NCBI GenBank assembly: GCA_951802195.1
Contig: OX637620.1
Coordinates: 1,798,001 to 1,862,000, forward strand
DNA: 64,000 bases
Direction: 5' to 3'
Source of the DNA: Tausonia pullulans
Taxonomy: Eukaryota; Basidiomycota; Tremellomycetes; Cystofilobasidiales; Mrakiaceae
Shown: positions 54,184 to 64,000 of the stretch, piece after piece
Numbering within the stretch: the stretch's first letter is position 1
Layout: each line of letters starts with the position of its first letter
The notes under the pieces: generated by a model
What the model was told of the DNA's origin: nothing
Seen by the model: only the letters and a program-made list of their open reading frames with translations
Database searches by the model: none
Translations under genes and position numbers: made by a program

Positions 54184-57100
54184 TTATATCTCGATATCAC
54201 CCGCGAACCGGACCTCAGCGTGATCCTCGAGCCAGTTCATCCAAGCCTTTAAGTATGCCGAACCGTTGGCGACGGTCGACGAGTCGCCGACGACGCACAG
54301 CTGTCGCTTGGCTCGCGTCATGGCGACGTTAAGGCGGCGCTCTTCGACGAGAAACCCGACTATAGTTGAGAAAAGGAAGCATCAGACGCGGGTCCCAGGT
54401 GGAAGAGGTAGCGAGAGGGAGGTCACCACACCTTCTCGTTTCTCATTACTGCGAACTAGGCTGAGGACGATTGCCTGGCAAAGAGGCCATGTGAGTGAAC
54501 CATTCGAGAAGGATTACCGCAGAACTGGACATACCTCCCGTTCCTGGCCTTGTAGCGAGTCGACCGTGCCGATGAGCAAACCCGGGTAGGTCGCCTTGAG
54601 AAGGCTCGATAGCAGCGACACTTGCGCCTGATACGCCGCGAGGACTCCAATATCTTCTGGAGCAATGCCGAATTGGATCTGGGGAAGAGACGTTCGTCAC
54701 ACTCACGTTGTTGGATGAGAGAGTGAAAGAGGACTACTCACCAGCTTCTCGACATAATTCCGGACGACCTCGGCCTCGTTCTCATTCAGGGTGCTTCCTC
54801 CTCCTCCGGCTCTGCCTTCCCCACCCCCATTCTCGTTTGTTCGCTCAAAGAACTCGCAGCCGGATGTATCAAGGAAGACAACCGGCGGATCGAGGAACTC
54901 CTTTGCATCGTCCGAAAGGTCCGCAGAGAACGATGGCAGGTCCGACAGGGTTCGCGAGGCAACCGAGGGAGCCGAGACGAGCGCAGACATGTAGAGCGCG
55001 TCGGAGGGGTAGGAAGCAATACTTGAATTCATGCTGGAGTCGACGAGTCGAGTCAGCATGTGAATAGCTGAATGTCGTCTTGCTCTCCGTCGAACTTACC
55101 GGTACTGGACGGTGAGCATCCGCTTGATTCCAGGTCCGTATATCCGCTCGAGACGCTGGAAAAGAGTCTCCTCAAGAGATCTCGGTGGCCGGAGTCGCGA
55201 GCGACGAGGAGAAGCAGAAGGGGCGTCGCTCGACTTATTGGACGGCTTTGCAGTCGATCCCTCATCGTCATCCTCCTTTTCCGAAGGTGCCGCGTCTGGC
55301 CCAGCGTCTACTTTTTCTTCCTCAGCAGTCATCGACTCAAGAGTGAAGGCGTCAACTTCAGCTGTAGAGTTGGCGGTATCGATCGATGTTGAGGGAGACG
55401 TCTTGACGTCCTTAGCTCTGCGCTGGGCCTTTGGGGGGTTCTGCTTCTTCTCCTTGGGCTTGCGTAATTTGGAGGTATCGCTGATAATGGTCGGAGGAAG
55501 TTGGTTGGGATCTAATTACCACGCGAATTAGGCAGTAGTCAGTCTCAGCGAACATGGGACTGAGGTGAAGCAGTGCGTGCCAGACCTCCGGCAAGAATGA
55601 GCTTCTTCGCGCTGTGCAGGATCGGGACGAGGCAGACGGCTTCAAGGGCTTGTGTGGCCTGTTCAGAAAGGGAATAGAACGTTCAGGACTGGCACAAGAA
55701 AAGAAGAAAATATTCAAGACTAGCTTCATCGATGATCACGACGTCAAAATCCTGATTCAACAGCTGCGTGGCGCCTGCCGTGTGGCAGGTTGCGAGAACG
55801 ATCTGTCGGTGGAAGAGCTTGTTAATCGGTGCTCAGGGTGCCGGAGAGTCTGTACGTACTTCCGAAGTATTCAGGACGCTTTTTACAACGGTAGACTCTC
55901 GCTTGCGGAAACTGACCAAGAAAGTAAGTCGAGGAAATGTTCGAAAAGGGGGGACTACTCACTCTTTCCGCAACTCTCGGACCTCTGTACACACCTCGAA
56001 CCTCGCCTTGCCCTTGAGCGCGCCCTTTTCCTTCCTGCCCTTGCCGAGCTTCTCGAGATGACCCTCGAGCTCCCGCTTAATGTCCTTAACGATCTCGCCC
56101 GAAGAAGAGTGAGCCATCTGGAAGTCAAGCGTCCGGGTGAGGAGGGCTGGAAGGACGCGAGCCGGATGACCGATGCGAGTAATGGACTGGGGTGGGAAGA
56201 GCGGAGAGAGCCTGAGGAGGAGGTTGTCTGAAAGAGAGGTCAGCAGATGGAAGCTAGTGGGTTGGGAGATATGAAGGAGCCGTTTTGTAAATCACCGACG
56301 GAAAGGTTGGAGGCACCACAAACGAGGACGCGTTTCTTCTGGACATGGACGAGCTGACGGATGATCTGGAGCACGCGAGATCAGTCAAACTTTCATCGCA
56401 AATCACCTTAAACGGGATAGCCGGACCAACCTCGACTAGCGTAAATGTCTTTCCAGTGCCCGGGGGGCCGTGGATGCATGCAATCTCTGCAAACGCAGAC
56501 TGTCAGAGGCAGCGGACTTCAAGAAGGGAGCAGCAGACAAGATTACTCACCGTTCATCTCAAAGACGAACTTTATAGCCTCCTTTTGACTGTCGTTGAGG
56601 TTCTCGTCAAACCAATTGATCTTGGAGTCGTTTTGCAGAGGGGAGAACGTGGGCTGGGCGAGGCCGAAGAGCACTTTGAGAAGAGGAGTCGCCGAGCTCG
56701 ATGGCAACATCAGTTGGCCGTCCCGGGAGGACTCTGGTAGAGTCGAAAGAGATGCGGCTGAGTCTATCGAAGTAGGAGGAGAGGTCGAAAGCACCGGTTG
56801 AGCGGTCTTGGCAGAGGGCGGACTGTCAACAACATAAGCGGTTGTGTCCGTTTCAGTGGGAGTAGGAGCGTCAGACGAGGAAGATATTGATTCGTCCGGC
56901 TTGGAGATGGAGAGCTTCTGAGCAGCCTGGGCGAGGAGAGAGGCGTTTTCCGCCGACGGAGGCACTTTCAGAAGCCGCCGAACGCGATTTATAGCCTTGT
57001 CCATCCTGAGGAGCGGATTAGTATTGCTGAGCGGAAATTTGCAAGAAGATGGGGCTCACCGGTCGAATGTCCCTGTGTTAGCCGTCTTTAGACTGCGAGG

Positions 57101-57784
57101 GCTCGTCGTCAGTGCAGAAAGGGTCGGCACGCTGGCTTGGGAAAATCGACGGACAGTCGACATCTCTCCGGGAACTCGAAATCCTCGCCTTCTTTGGGGG
57201 AGACCGCGATGGTCACGGTGGTCTCGGAGATCTGAGCAAGCCGCGCCGTGCATGGTCAGCAGAGCGCCTCCGACCTGTCAACCAGGCGCACTTCCCACCT
57301 TGTAAATGACGCCCTCGGCGACGACCGCGGTCTCTTTGTCATGGCCCCCGACCTTCTTGCCCTTGATCACCTTGCGCGAGGACTCGTGCGGCATGATCTG
57401 GGCTGGATCTCCAGGTCGGAACGTGTGCGATGGGATCGCAGGATCGGTGTGATACGCCGAGGGTCGATGCAGGGTTATCAAGCTGGGAAGCGAGTCGTCG
57501 ACGTCCTCGCGTTAGCTTCCACGTCGGGACTCAGTGCCCACGCAAGAGATGTAGACTGACCTCTTGCCTCCCAGTCCTACGGCCACGTTTGAAACGCCGA
57601 GCGAGTTGATAGCAAGACCTCGCTCGGCGAGGACGTCCCAGGAGCAATTGGTCGAAAGGAGCGCCGTCCGGGCCTGCTCGGCGGCGAGCTCATCGGCGAG
57701 CAAGCTGGAGAGCTGGTCAAAGAAGCGCTGGAGGTCTCGTGGCGAAGGCGTCTCTACGATGAAGAGAGGTGGCTCGGGGCTCAT
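54184..57784 (-). CDS. HCS1: SF1B DNA/RNA helicase, IGHMBP2/HCS1 type
   Basis: Upf1-like 5'-3' helicase; yeast Hcs1 (DNA helicase A) is associated with DNA polymerase alpha, and human IGHMBP2 acts on RNA. The ATG at 57784 gives MSPEPPLFIVETPSPRDLQR, the N-terminal part of the family, followed by the 1B beta-barrel region. Helicase motifs in order are NDSQKEAIKFVFE (Q/Ia side), ACIHGPPGTGKTFTLVEIIR (I), RVLVCGASNLSVDNLL (Ia), DFDVVIIDEASQATEA (II), LILAGDPNQLPPTI (III), RMLTVQYRMN (IV), GTVDSLQGQEREAIVLSLVR (V) and LNVAMTRAKRQLCVVGD (VI). About 120 mostly charged, low-complexity residues are inserted between motif III and the conserved TLFQRLERIYG. The protein ends VRFAGDIEI. About ten introns are needed. 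All ATPase residues are present. Confidence 0.92.
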
Positions 57785-57988
57785 GATGGGCGAGTCAGAA
57801 CGAGGGAGGTGAAGGTTGAGGGCGATCCTCGACGCGCGGGAAATGACGCGTCCGTCGTCTCCTCGCGCCCTGACCAGGCCCTTGTTTCGTTCATACATCC
57901 TCAAGTTCGCTCTCAACCACCACTCGCTTGTGTCCATCGTGGTCTCGGCTTCGATCTGGCGCCCTAACAAGTGTATCAAAGCGCGAAA
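57785..57988. promoter_or_regulatory. Compact divergent promoter, HCS1 / REV7
   Basis: Only 204 bp separate the two start codons, the shortest head-to-head spacer in the window. No TATA box is obvious. Any regulatory element here can act on both genes. Confidence 0.55.
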
Positions 57989-59587
57989 TGACAGGTGACG
58001 AAGGACTGAGCGAAGAGGAGGAGGACGACGAGGCCTTTGTCTGGCCCGACGACGACGTGAACGTCGGCCGCTACAATCCGATCGACAAGGAGCAGGAGGA
58101 AATTTTCCCAGGACGAAGAAACGCGGGTTAGTATTGGTTCAGCTTGCATTGAGTCCTCATTTGCTGAGAATGTGTCGGCTTCTTCGCTTATCGATGTATG
58201 TAGCAGACTCTCGGCGTTTTGTAGTGGCTTCGGACCCTGAGAAACTGAACTTCACAGGTCAGGGACATCGTTACTCCGCAAATTCGTACGCTAGCTGAGA
58301 CTTAAGTCGGCTCTTCAGGCTTGCTCCGAGAGTATGGGTGCTTTCGTCAGTGCTACGTTCCCTTCAGCTCGGCTCGATCTGTCTTGATCCTCATCAACTC
58401 GCCTTCCTAGTCGAGGTCGTCATCACTACCATCCTCTGCTGGCGCAAGATCTACCCGGAGAAGCTTTTTGTCCCGCGAGACAGCTGGGGAGTCTCGGTCT
58501 GGCAGAGCGCGCACCCGACATTGAAAGAGTGGATCGGAAGACAGGTGAAGGAGATCGTCGTCGGGCTCTTCAATGTAAGTTCCTCTCTAGTCCGACCCAG
58601 ATATTAGAAGTCCATCTAATGACTGCATCAATGCGTGGCTTCTCCGCTAGGGTTCCATCGGTCGCATCCATCTGCTGCTTTTTAGCGCCCGGCGAAAGGC
58701 TGTCGAAAGGGCCATTTTCTCGTTCGACAATGTAGCTGGTCTCGCCAGGTGGAGAGAGGAAGACATTGAGTGCGTTGCAGACATATTCAGTGTACCTGGT
58801 TGTCGCTGAGAAGCCCTCCAGGTTCGAGGGATCAGACGCACCAACCCGCCCCCTAGTACATTCAATGTTCCGAGCGACACTCAACCACCTCTTGCGGCTA
58901 TTGGCGAGTCTCCCGGACCTGGATCTAGCTGAACACAGGGGTACATTGAGCTTGGTTCGACAGATGCCTTCCGAACGCGCTCCTGCTTAAGTATTGCGCG
59001 CTTGCAGGCATTCCCTACTTCGCCATCCGTACCGAGCCTCCCGACAAGGGCAAGAGGGCATCGGCAAGCACGGTTCTGCTCTCTCATCACTGTCAGCATC
59101 CACTGAAGACGGTCTCTTGATACCTCGCTCTACATAGTCTGCGCCACCTCACCCAGCCGATAAGGCCTCGAGTTCTCCTGGCGCTGCTTCCGGAGCAACG
59201 TCGCAGAAGCTCATCTCGGGTCATCCTTTGCGACGGGCGTCTTTAGCCTGCTTTTCGTCGGCACCTCCCTCTAAGTTAACGCACCAGCTCGGGATAGTCA
59301 ATTGGGGTGCCGAAGATTCGCGAGGGAGAACGCCTTCCTCTTGCAAGCTGGATAAGACGTCTCGGTCGGTATCCGCAGCTCGGCAATTCGTGAGACGCAT
59401 TGCGACCGGGGTACTGGATGTAAGTTGGCCGGAAAGTACTCTATCCGAGCTCGCTTTGCTGCGAAAAAAAGACCGAATGAGAGCGGAGTCTCCAGCTATC
59501 GCAGATGGGCGTCGCCGGCTCCTAATCTTTCAAATTCTAACATCTGTCGCTCTGTTGCAGCTGGTCCTGGAACTGGAGGAGTTGTGA
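57989..59587 (+). CDS. REV7: REV7/MAD2L2 HORMA-domain protein
   Basis: Accessory subunit of translesion polymerase zeta and, in animals, of shieldin. The HORMA core begins in the exon near 58368: GSICLDPHQLAFLVEVVITT, then ILCWRKIYPEKLFVPRDSWG, then VSVWQSAHPTLKEWI, which follows the Rev7 pattern (F-L-E-V-x-x-x-x-I-L-x-x-R-x-x-Y-P, then H-P-x-L). The next exon gives GSIGRIHLLLFSARRKAVER and AIFSFDN, the following one FRATLNHLLRLLASLPDLDL, then IPYFAIRTEPPDKG. The C-terminal end is tentatively LDLVLELEEL. The ATG at 57989 starts an acidic first exon (MTGDEGLSEEEEDDEAFVW) absent from most REV7 proteins; its splice to the HORMA exon is not settled. The Ser-rich insert after the core is also unusual. 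Confidence 0.75.
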
Positions 59588-60150
59588 GAGGCTGAAAGCA
59601 TGGACTGAGGGTGTATGGCGCCGCAGAGCGAGGGGTGGGGCCGATAAATGGTGGGGGGCATCTGGCCTCGCCCCTGCGCGCGCCTCGCCCGGCACATCGA
59701 CTCTTCCAAAGAAGAAAAAACCGTGTCATGTTCACTCTGTATCTTTCTCATTTCCCTTTATTTCGCTGTGTTAGAGCTTTGTGTACCGCGGGTGCGGCTA
59801 TTTGTCTCGCTTTCCGGGGTTTGGGCGATTGTAATGTGCTCAAAGGACCCGAGCCAGCAAAGGAAAGCGGGGGACAAATTCCCGCGGCGACGTTTCGACC
59901 TGGAGATCCCATTCTCCGCTTCGTCGAGACCTTTGAAGAAGAAGGCCTGAGGGCGAGGCCAGGGGATGAGGCGTGCGTTCCCCAGAGACGAGGGATCGGT
60001 TAGGGCGGGGAGGAGGGGACAGACAGACAGCCCCCGCGCCGACCCTTATCATCGAGGAAGCCCCCCGACCACCAGCGACCCGCCCCCGGCTCGTCCGAGG
60101 AGAGCCCTGGCCTCCAACGTCGACCTTCGCCTGCTTCCAATACCTCCCAA
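59588..60150. promoter_or_regulatory. Spacer and promoter upstream of the protein kinase gene
   Basis: The region holds the 3' side of REV7, then a C/T-rich leader ending at the ATG at 60151. Frames on both strands across it lack conserved motifs. Confidence 0.45.
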
Positions 60151-63100
60151 ATGTCAACCAAGCCCAGAGCATCCCCGCTCTCGACTGCTGACATGCACCC
60201 AGGCGCAGGCTACCTATACGGCCGTGCGCCGCCACCCATTATCTCGACGTCCTCCTCCTCGACGCCCTCCTCGCCCTCCACATTGACCTCCTTCCCCAGT
60301 ACCGCCCCGCCATCGCGAGTGTCGTCCCCTACGGTCCGGCAGGTGTCGCTCCCGTCGGGAAGTGACGACGACTGGGCGGTCATCTGCGAACAACGGGGCG
60401 GGCTGGTCCACGATGACGTCGACTCGCCAGACAAGCTCCTTGAACGAGGGATCGCCGACTACACGGTCGTCCCTGGAGGCAAGCTGGGCAGCGGCAAGTT
60501 CAGCGTCGTGCTCAGAATGACGGCGGTTCAGGGTAGCCACGAGGTTGCGGTACGTCTCTTGTGCTCTATGCTTCTGCTGTCAGGCAAGGATGTTCAGCCC
60601 TGATCCTTCCTTCCCCGCAACTGCCTCGGCGACGACAGGTCAAGCATACCCCTCTCCATCCGCACCACCCGCTCATTGCATCGCGCTTGATTCGCGAGCC
60701 GATGCTTCTCGCACAACTCCCGCCCCATCCGAATCTCATTCGCGTCATTGAGACGGTCAAGACAGGTGAGCGCTAACACATGAAACACAGGGTGTTCGGT
60801 TGTGCGCCACACCTGACGCGTGGTTATATCTCCTTCCTCCATTGATATCAGAGGGCCACTTCTATCTCGTCGGTGTGTGATCCGCTCGCCTCGCACGCCT
60901 GACTTGTCTCGTTCGCTCTGCATCTGACGCTATACTCCTGCCTCGACCTTGTCTCACTAGAGGAATTGATCCCAGGATGTGTTTCGCTCGATGTCCTGTG
61001 TGGCAGATACTCCGGTGGCCAACTTCCACTTGAGCTTCTCCATCATATCCTCGACCAGCTCGTGTCTGTCACCCGGGACGCCCTTCACTCGTCCGCTGTC
61101 GTGCACCGAGATATCAAGTGAGTGTATTCTCTCTACAACCGCTCGTGGGCGCACGACTGACGCCGTCTCCCCCTCCCCCCTTCCCTTTCTATGCAGACCC
61201 GAAAATGTTCTCGTCCATCCAGACACCGGCAATATCACCGTCATCGATCTCGGCCTCGCCACGCACTTCTCGCTCTCCTCACCCAAGCTCACCACCTGCT
61301 GCGGCAGCCCGGCGTTCCATTCGCCCGAGATTGTCCATTCGCTCTCCCGGAGGCCGGGAGAGGTCAAGTATTGGGGGCCTGAGGTGAGATTAAGCTACGC
61401 GTGCTTCATCACGCCTCGCCAAGCTTTCAACTTGACGCTGACGCTTGACCCCCACCTTCTCAGGTCGACATCTGGACGGTCGCACTGACGGTCCTCCGAT
61501 GCTGGATGGGCAAACGGTACCCGCTTGGGACGAACCACTCTAACCTCGCCGTCATGCGTGGTCGCGTCCAGGACGCACTTGCGTCCGTCGACGTCGGCCG
61601 GGGCCGCGAAAATGGCCGCGAGCTGAGGGAAACGCTGAGGGCGTTTCTCTCGATGGATGGCGAGAAACGGATTGCAGCGTTCCGCAAGTACCGCGTCTCG
61701 GATCGAGTGAGAAGTATGGTGGAGGCGCACTCGCACTGCGGCAGGGATTGTGAGTTCTGTCTCATCTTGCCGTCCTCGTTGGTCGCCACCGCTGATCTTT
61801 ATTTCATCGTAGTCAAGCAAACGACCTTTGCGTATGTGCAGCCGAAGTATGCCCTCCCTCTCTACCTGGTCGAGGAAGACACAATACCTCCGAACTCGGC
61901 CACACCTATTCCTGCCCCGAACGCGCCGCTCCATGAGAAATCCCCTCCAGCTAGCTCTACCATTCTCCTTCGTAACCCGACGGAGCAGTCGCCGGTCAAG
62001 GTCATTTCTTTTCTTAAGGTGCGTGGCTGGCCCGACAGTCAGCGAGTTGCGCTGGCGATGGCCTGACATTCTGGTTCTTCTACACAGTATGCGCTCCGAT
62101 GCGCCAATATTCTGTACCATTGTCGCTCTGTCCACGATTACGCATCATTTTCCTCTAGTTCCATCATTCCTCAATCGTCCTTCGCCCCGCCGCACTCCTC
62201 CCCATCCGCCAGCTCTGCCCTCAGAAGCCTCCACCTACCACCATCACGCGTTCCCCACCCCTCCGAAACGCTTGATGTCTTCCAATGTGTCCTCCTCCTT
62301 CCTCCGCCATCTCCACCTCCCAAGCCTGCTCCCTCGGGCCTGAGCAGCTTCCTTCCGCCCTTCTTCCGATCCTCAAGCAGCAATGTCGCCCAACGCTCCT
62401 CTTCCAGGCCGCCCATCCGCTCTGCGCCCCTTGCCACGGACGGGTCTGAAACGAGGAAACGATCGCGGTCCCATACCCCCAAGAGGGAAGGGCAGGAGCA
62501 GCACCGTTACCTTGTCTTCCTCATCGCCCTCCAGTTCTCCTCGCCGAGTCCTGCAGCGGAAAAGCGGCACCGGAGCCTCAGCCGGCGAGCACAGGCGAGG
62601 AACGGCGGACGAGCGCCTAGCAGCGTTCGGTCGAGCAAGATGGGGAGTCGGAGCAGCTCTCTCAGCGGTGGACTTCATCACCCGGTATCCTCGACGGACA
62701 ATCCGACGCACGCCATTCGAGGTCACTCGGACGAAAGTGGCGAATCGTCTGCGGTTGAGTCGGCAGCGTCTTCTGGAGGCGAACACGCTACCGTCCGGAG
62801 ACCAGCCCTCTCGAGACAGTCTTCCCGGGTGAGAATGTCATCCGTGCACCCCTTCCCTGGATCACGCGCTTCTTCTCGAGGCGGATCGACGTCTCGGCCC
62901 CCTTTGGACCGTCAGCACTCGATTCTCTCCATCACCCCGACATGCTTCGATAGTCCTCCGCCCTCTTCAATGGAGTCCGCCTCCGAGAGCCTGGTCTATG
63001 TCCACCTGTCGGACCCCCAAGCGCTCTCCGCCGTTCGACAAGCCTTATCCGCCGCCCCACCTCTCCCTCAGTCAGCCTCGAACTCGGCGCCATCCTCGCC

Positions 63101-63653
63101 TCTGCCTGTCCCGGTGTCGAGGGGGCTTATCTCTGCAACAACTGAGGAGGAGGATGAACCTCCACGAGGACGGTCGAAGGAAACCCGCTCCCATGGCTCA
63201 TACTCTTCGTCTGCCATCTCCGGCAGCTCCTCGACGCTCGATCGAAGCCTCCTTGTTGGCGGAGATGGGCGAACGGCCTCGCACAAGGCACGCCTCGAAA
63301 AGGATCATCACCTGGCCGAGTTCCCCGTCAGCGACGGCGCATTTACCCCGCTCGCCGGCCGGAGCCGCTCGACAACGCACTTAGATGTGCGCCAGCGTGA
63401 ATCAAGCACAGACGAGGAGGACCCCGACGAGCCTCTCTCCCCCACTCCGAACGGAAGGTCCCTCTTCACGCTTGACCTAGATGGCCTCTTCGCTAGCGCT
63501 GGAGGGCTTATCGGGCTTCCTTCCAAGGACGACCCGGCGACGCCGAAGTTGACCTCGGCGCTGGGGCTCGGCGTTCCGGCGGGGACGAGGGGGTTCCCCT
63601 TTGAGCGGACGAGGAGCTCGAGTGGGCGGCCTGGCGGGATGCTTGAGCTGTAG
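60151..63653 (+). CDS. Serine/threonine protein kinase with long Ser-rich tail
   Basis: The start MSTKPRASPLSTADMHPGAG is followed by a disordered Ser/Pro region. Kinase subdomains in order are GGKLGSGKFSVVLRM (Gly loop), EVAVKHTPL (catalytic Lys, across an intron), LLAQLPPHPNLIRVIETVKT, a 21-nt exon EGHFYLV, EELIPGCVSLD, VHRDIKPENVLV (catalytic loop, split by an intron), ITVIDLGLATHF (DLG in place of DFG), CCGSPAFHSPEIV (activation loop and APE-like SPE), and EVDIWTVALTVLRCWMGKRY (subdomain IX). All catalytic residues are present, so activity is expected. The C-terminal 550 residues are Ser/Pro/Arg-rich with few folded parts and end RTRSSSGRPGGMLEL. I cannot assign the subfamily; the S-P-A-F-H-S-P-E loop points to a fungal-specific CAMK-like group. 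Confidence 0.82.
60852..60872 (+). other. 21-nt microexon of the protein kinase gene
   Basis: The exon lies between an acceptor GATATCAG and a donor GTGTGT. It encodes Glu-Gly-His-Phe-Tyr-Leu-Val across the junctions, the hinge-side strand of the kinase N-lobe, and keeps the frame between IETVKT and EELIPGC. Confidence 0.7.
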
Positions 63654-63833
63654 ATAGACTCTTGTGTACATTTTTTTTTTTTACTTTTCTCAGTTCGGCA
63701 GCAGCAGTATCATCGACTTTCAACTCTAAACCATACTCGACACCAATGTAACGATTTCTCTCCCTCTTCCTTCCCCCTCCCTTTGTAGTAGAAGAAAAAA
63801 ATCAATCAATCACTGCAAAACAAACTCATCACT
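63654..63833. other. Convergent spacer with a T run
   Basis: A T/A-rich 3' region between two convergent genes. A T tract at about 63671-63682 lies 17 bases after the kinase stop. Confidence 0.5.
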
Positions 63834-64000
63834 TCATTGCGGCGTCGGGGTTGATCCCGTCCTCCTCGCCTCGACGCCTTGTCTCATCCTCCCCAGCAAG
63901 CCTGTGCCGAGATCCCTCGCACCCATCAGTCCCGCATTCAGCCCCTCCTTCACCTTCGTGCTGTCAATCTGGATTGTGGGTCCCGAATTGTTGGCCGACG
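63834..64000 (-). CDS. 3' end of a gene leaving the right edge (partial)
   Basis: The minus strand stays open from the window edge to a stop at 63834. It reads SANNSGPTIQIDSTKVKEGL, then NAGLMGARDLGTGLLGRMRQ, ending TGSTPTPQ. A Gly-rich amphipathic segment with a polar end is visible, but I cannot name the family from 55 residues. An intron inside the visible part is not needed. A T-rich spacer separates it from the convergent kinase gene. Confidence 0.5.
   Translation of the reverse strand, partial: SANNSGPTIQIDSTKVKEGLNAGLMGARDLGTGLLGRMRQGVEARRTGSTPTPQ

Noticed and set aside
1-64000. A CRISPR array, bacterial operon or toxin-antitoxin island
   Set aside because: The genes are intron-rich eukaryotic genes and no regularly spaced direct repeats occur.

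Overview
This window looks like nuclear DNA from a GC-rich basidiomycete, most likely a red-yeast-type member of the Pucciniomycotina (Rhodotorula/Sporobolomyces-like). The reasons are base composition, genes interrupted every few hundred bases by GT-AG introns of roughly 45-100 nt, C/T-rich leaders before start codons, tight head-to-head gene pairs, and family membership (SHQ1, RRP12, SET1/COMPASS, REV7, ALG1, MCP1, linker histone H1, a fungal CON7-type zinc finger). No bacterial operon, prophage, CRISPR or intact mobile element is visible. Gene models below were spliced by eye; starts, stops and domain-bearing exons are more reliable than every internal junction.

Layout, left to right. 0.4-8.2 kb: HAD hydrolase (+), dynactin p22-like (-), RTR1/RPAP2 CTD phosphatase (+), an orphan (-), and a PA-TM-RING ubiquitin ligase (-). 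8.8-17.4 kb: RRP12 (+), a DUF3429/TMEM69-like mitochondrial membrane protein (+) and SHQ1 (-). 17.4-21.55 kb: a gene-poor stretch of 4 kb with one tRNA-Arg(ACG), a small family of pyrimidine-rich, A-tailed repeats and one unexplained open frame. 21.5-28.5 kb: linker histone H1 (+) with a very long first intron and a tail spread over many tiny exons, an orphan with a presumed mitochondrial leader (-), and ALG1 (+). 28.9-33.3 kb: a very large HMG-box regulator (-) with about 2.5 kb of non-coding DNA upstream. 35.7-44.3 kb: a DUF7918-like protein (-), MCP1-like (-) and the H3K4 methyltransferase SET1 (+). 44.3-50.8 kb: 3 kb of apparently non-coding DNA and then a CON7-type C2H2 regulator (+). 51.4-54 kb: a small orphan (-) and a poorly resolved F-box/LRR-like gene (-). 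54.2-59.6 kb: an IGHMBP2/HCS1-type helicase (-) divergent from REV7 (+). 60.1-63.7 kb: a Ser/Thr protein kinase (+), then the 3' end of a gene running off the right edge (-).

These are mostly housekeeping genes rather than one pathway, but some functional neighbours stand out. RRP12 and SHQ1 both serve ribosome and snoRNP biogenesis. H1, SET1, RTR1 and the two large transcription factors serve chromatin and transcription. The replication/repair helicase and REV7 share a 204-bp intergenic promoter. I did not find a convincing new multi-gene system. The observations most worth following are gene-structure oddities (8-, 12- and 21-nt exons, a GC-AG intron, an intron cutting the HAD catalytic motif, an in-frame ATG inside the SET1 leader intron), the A-tailed repeat family beside the tRNA, and several orphan proteins.
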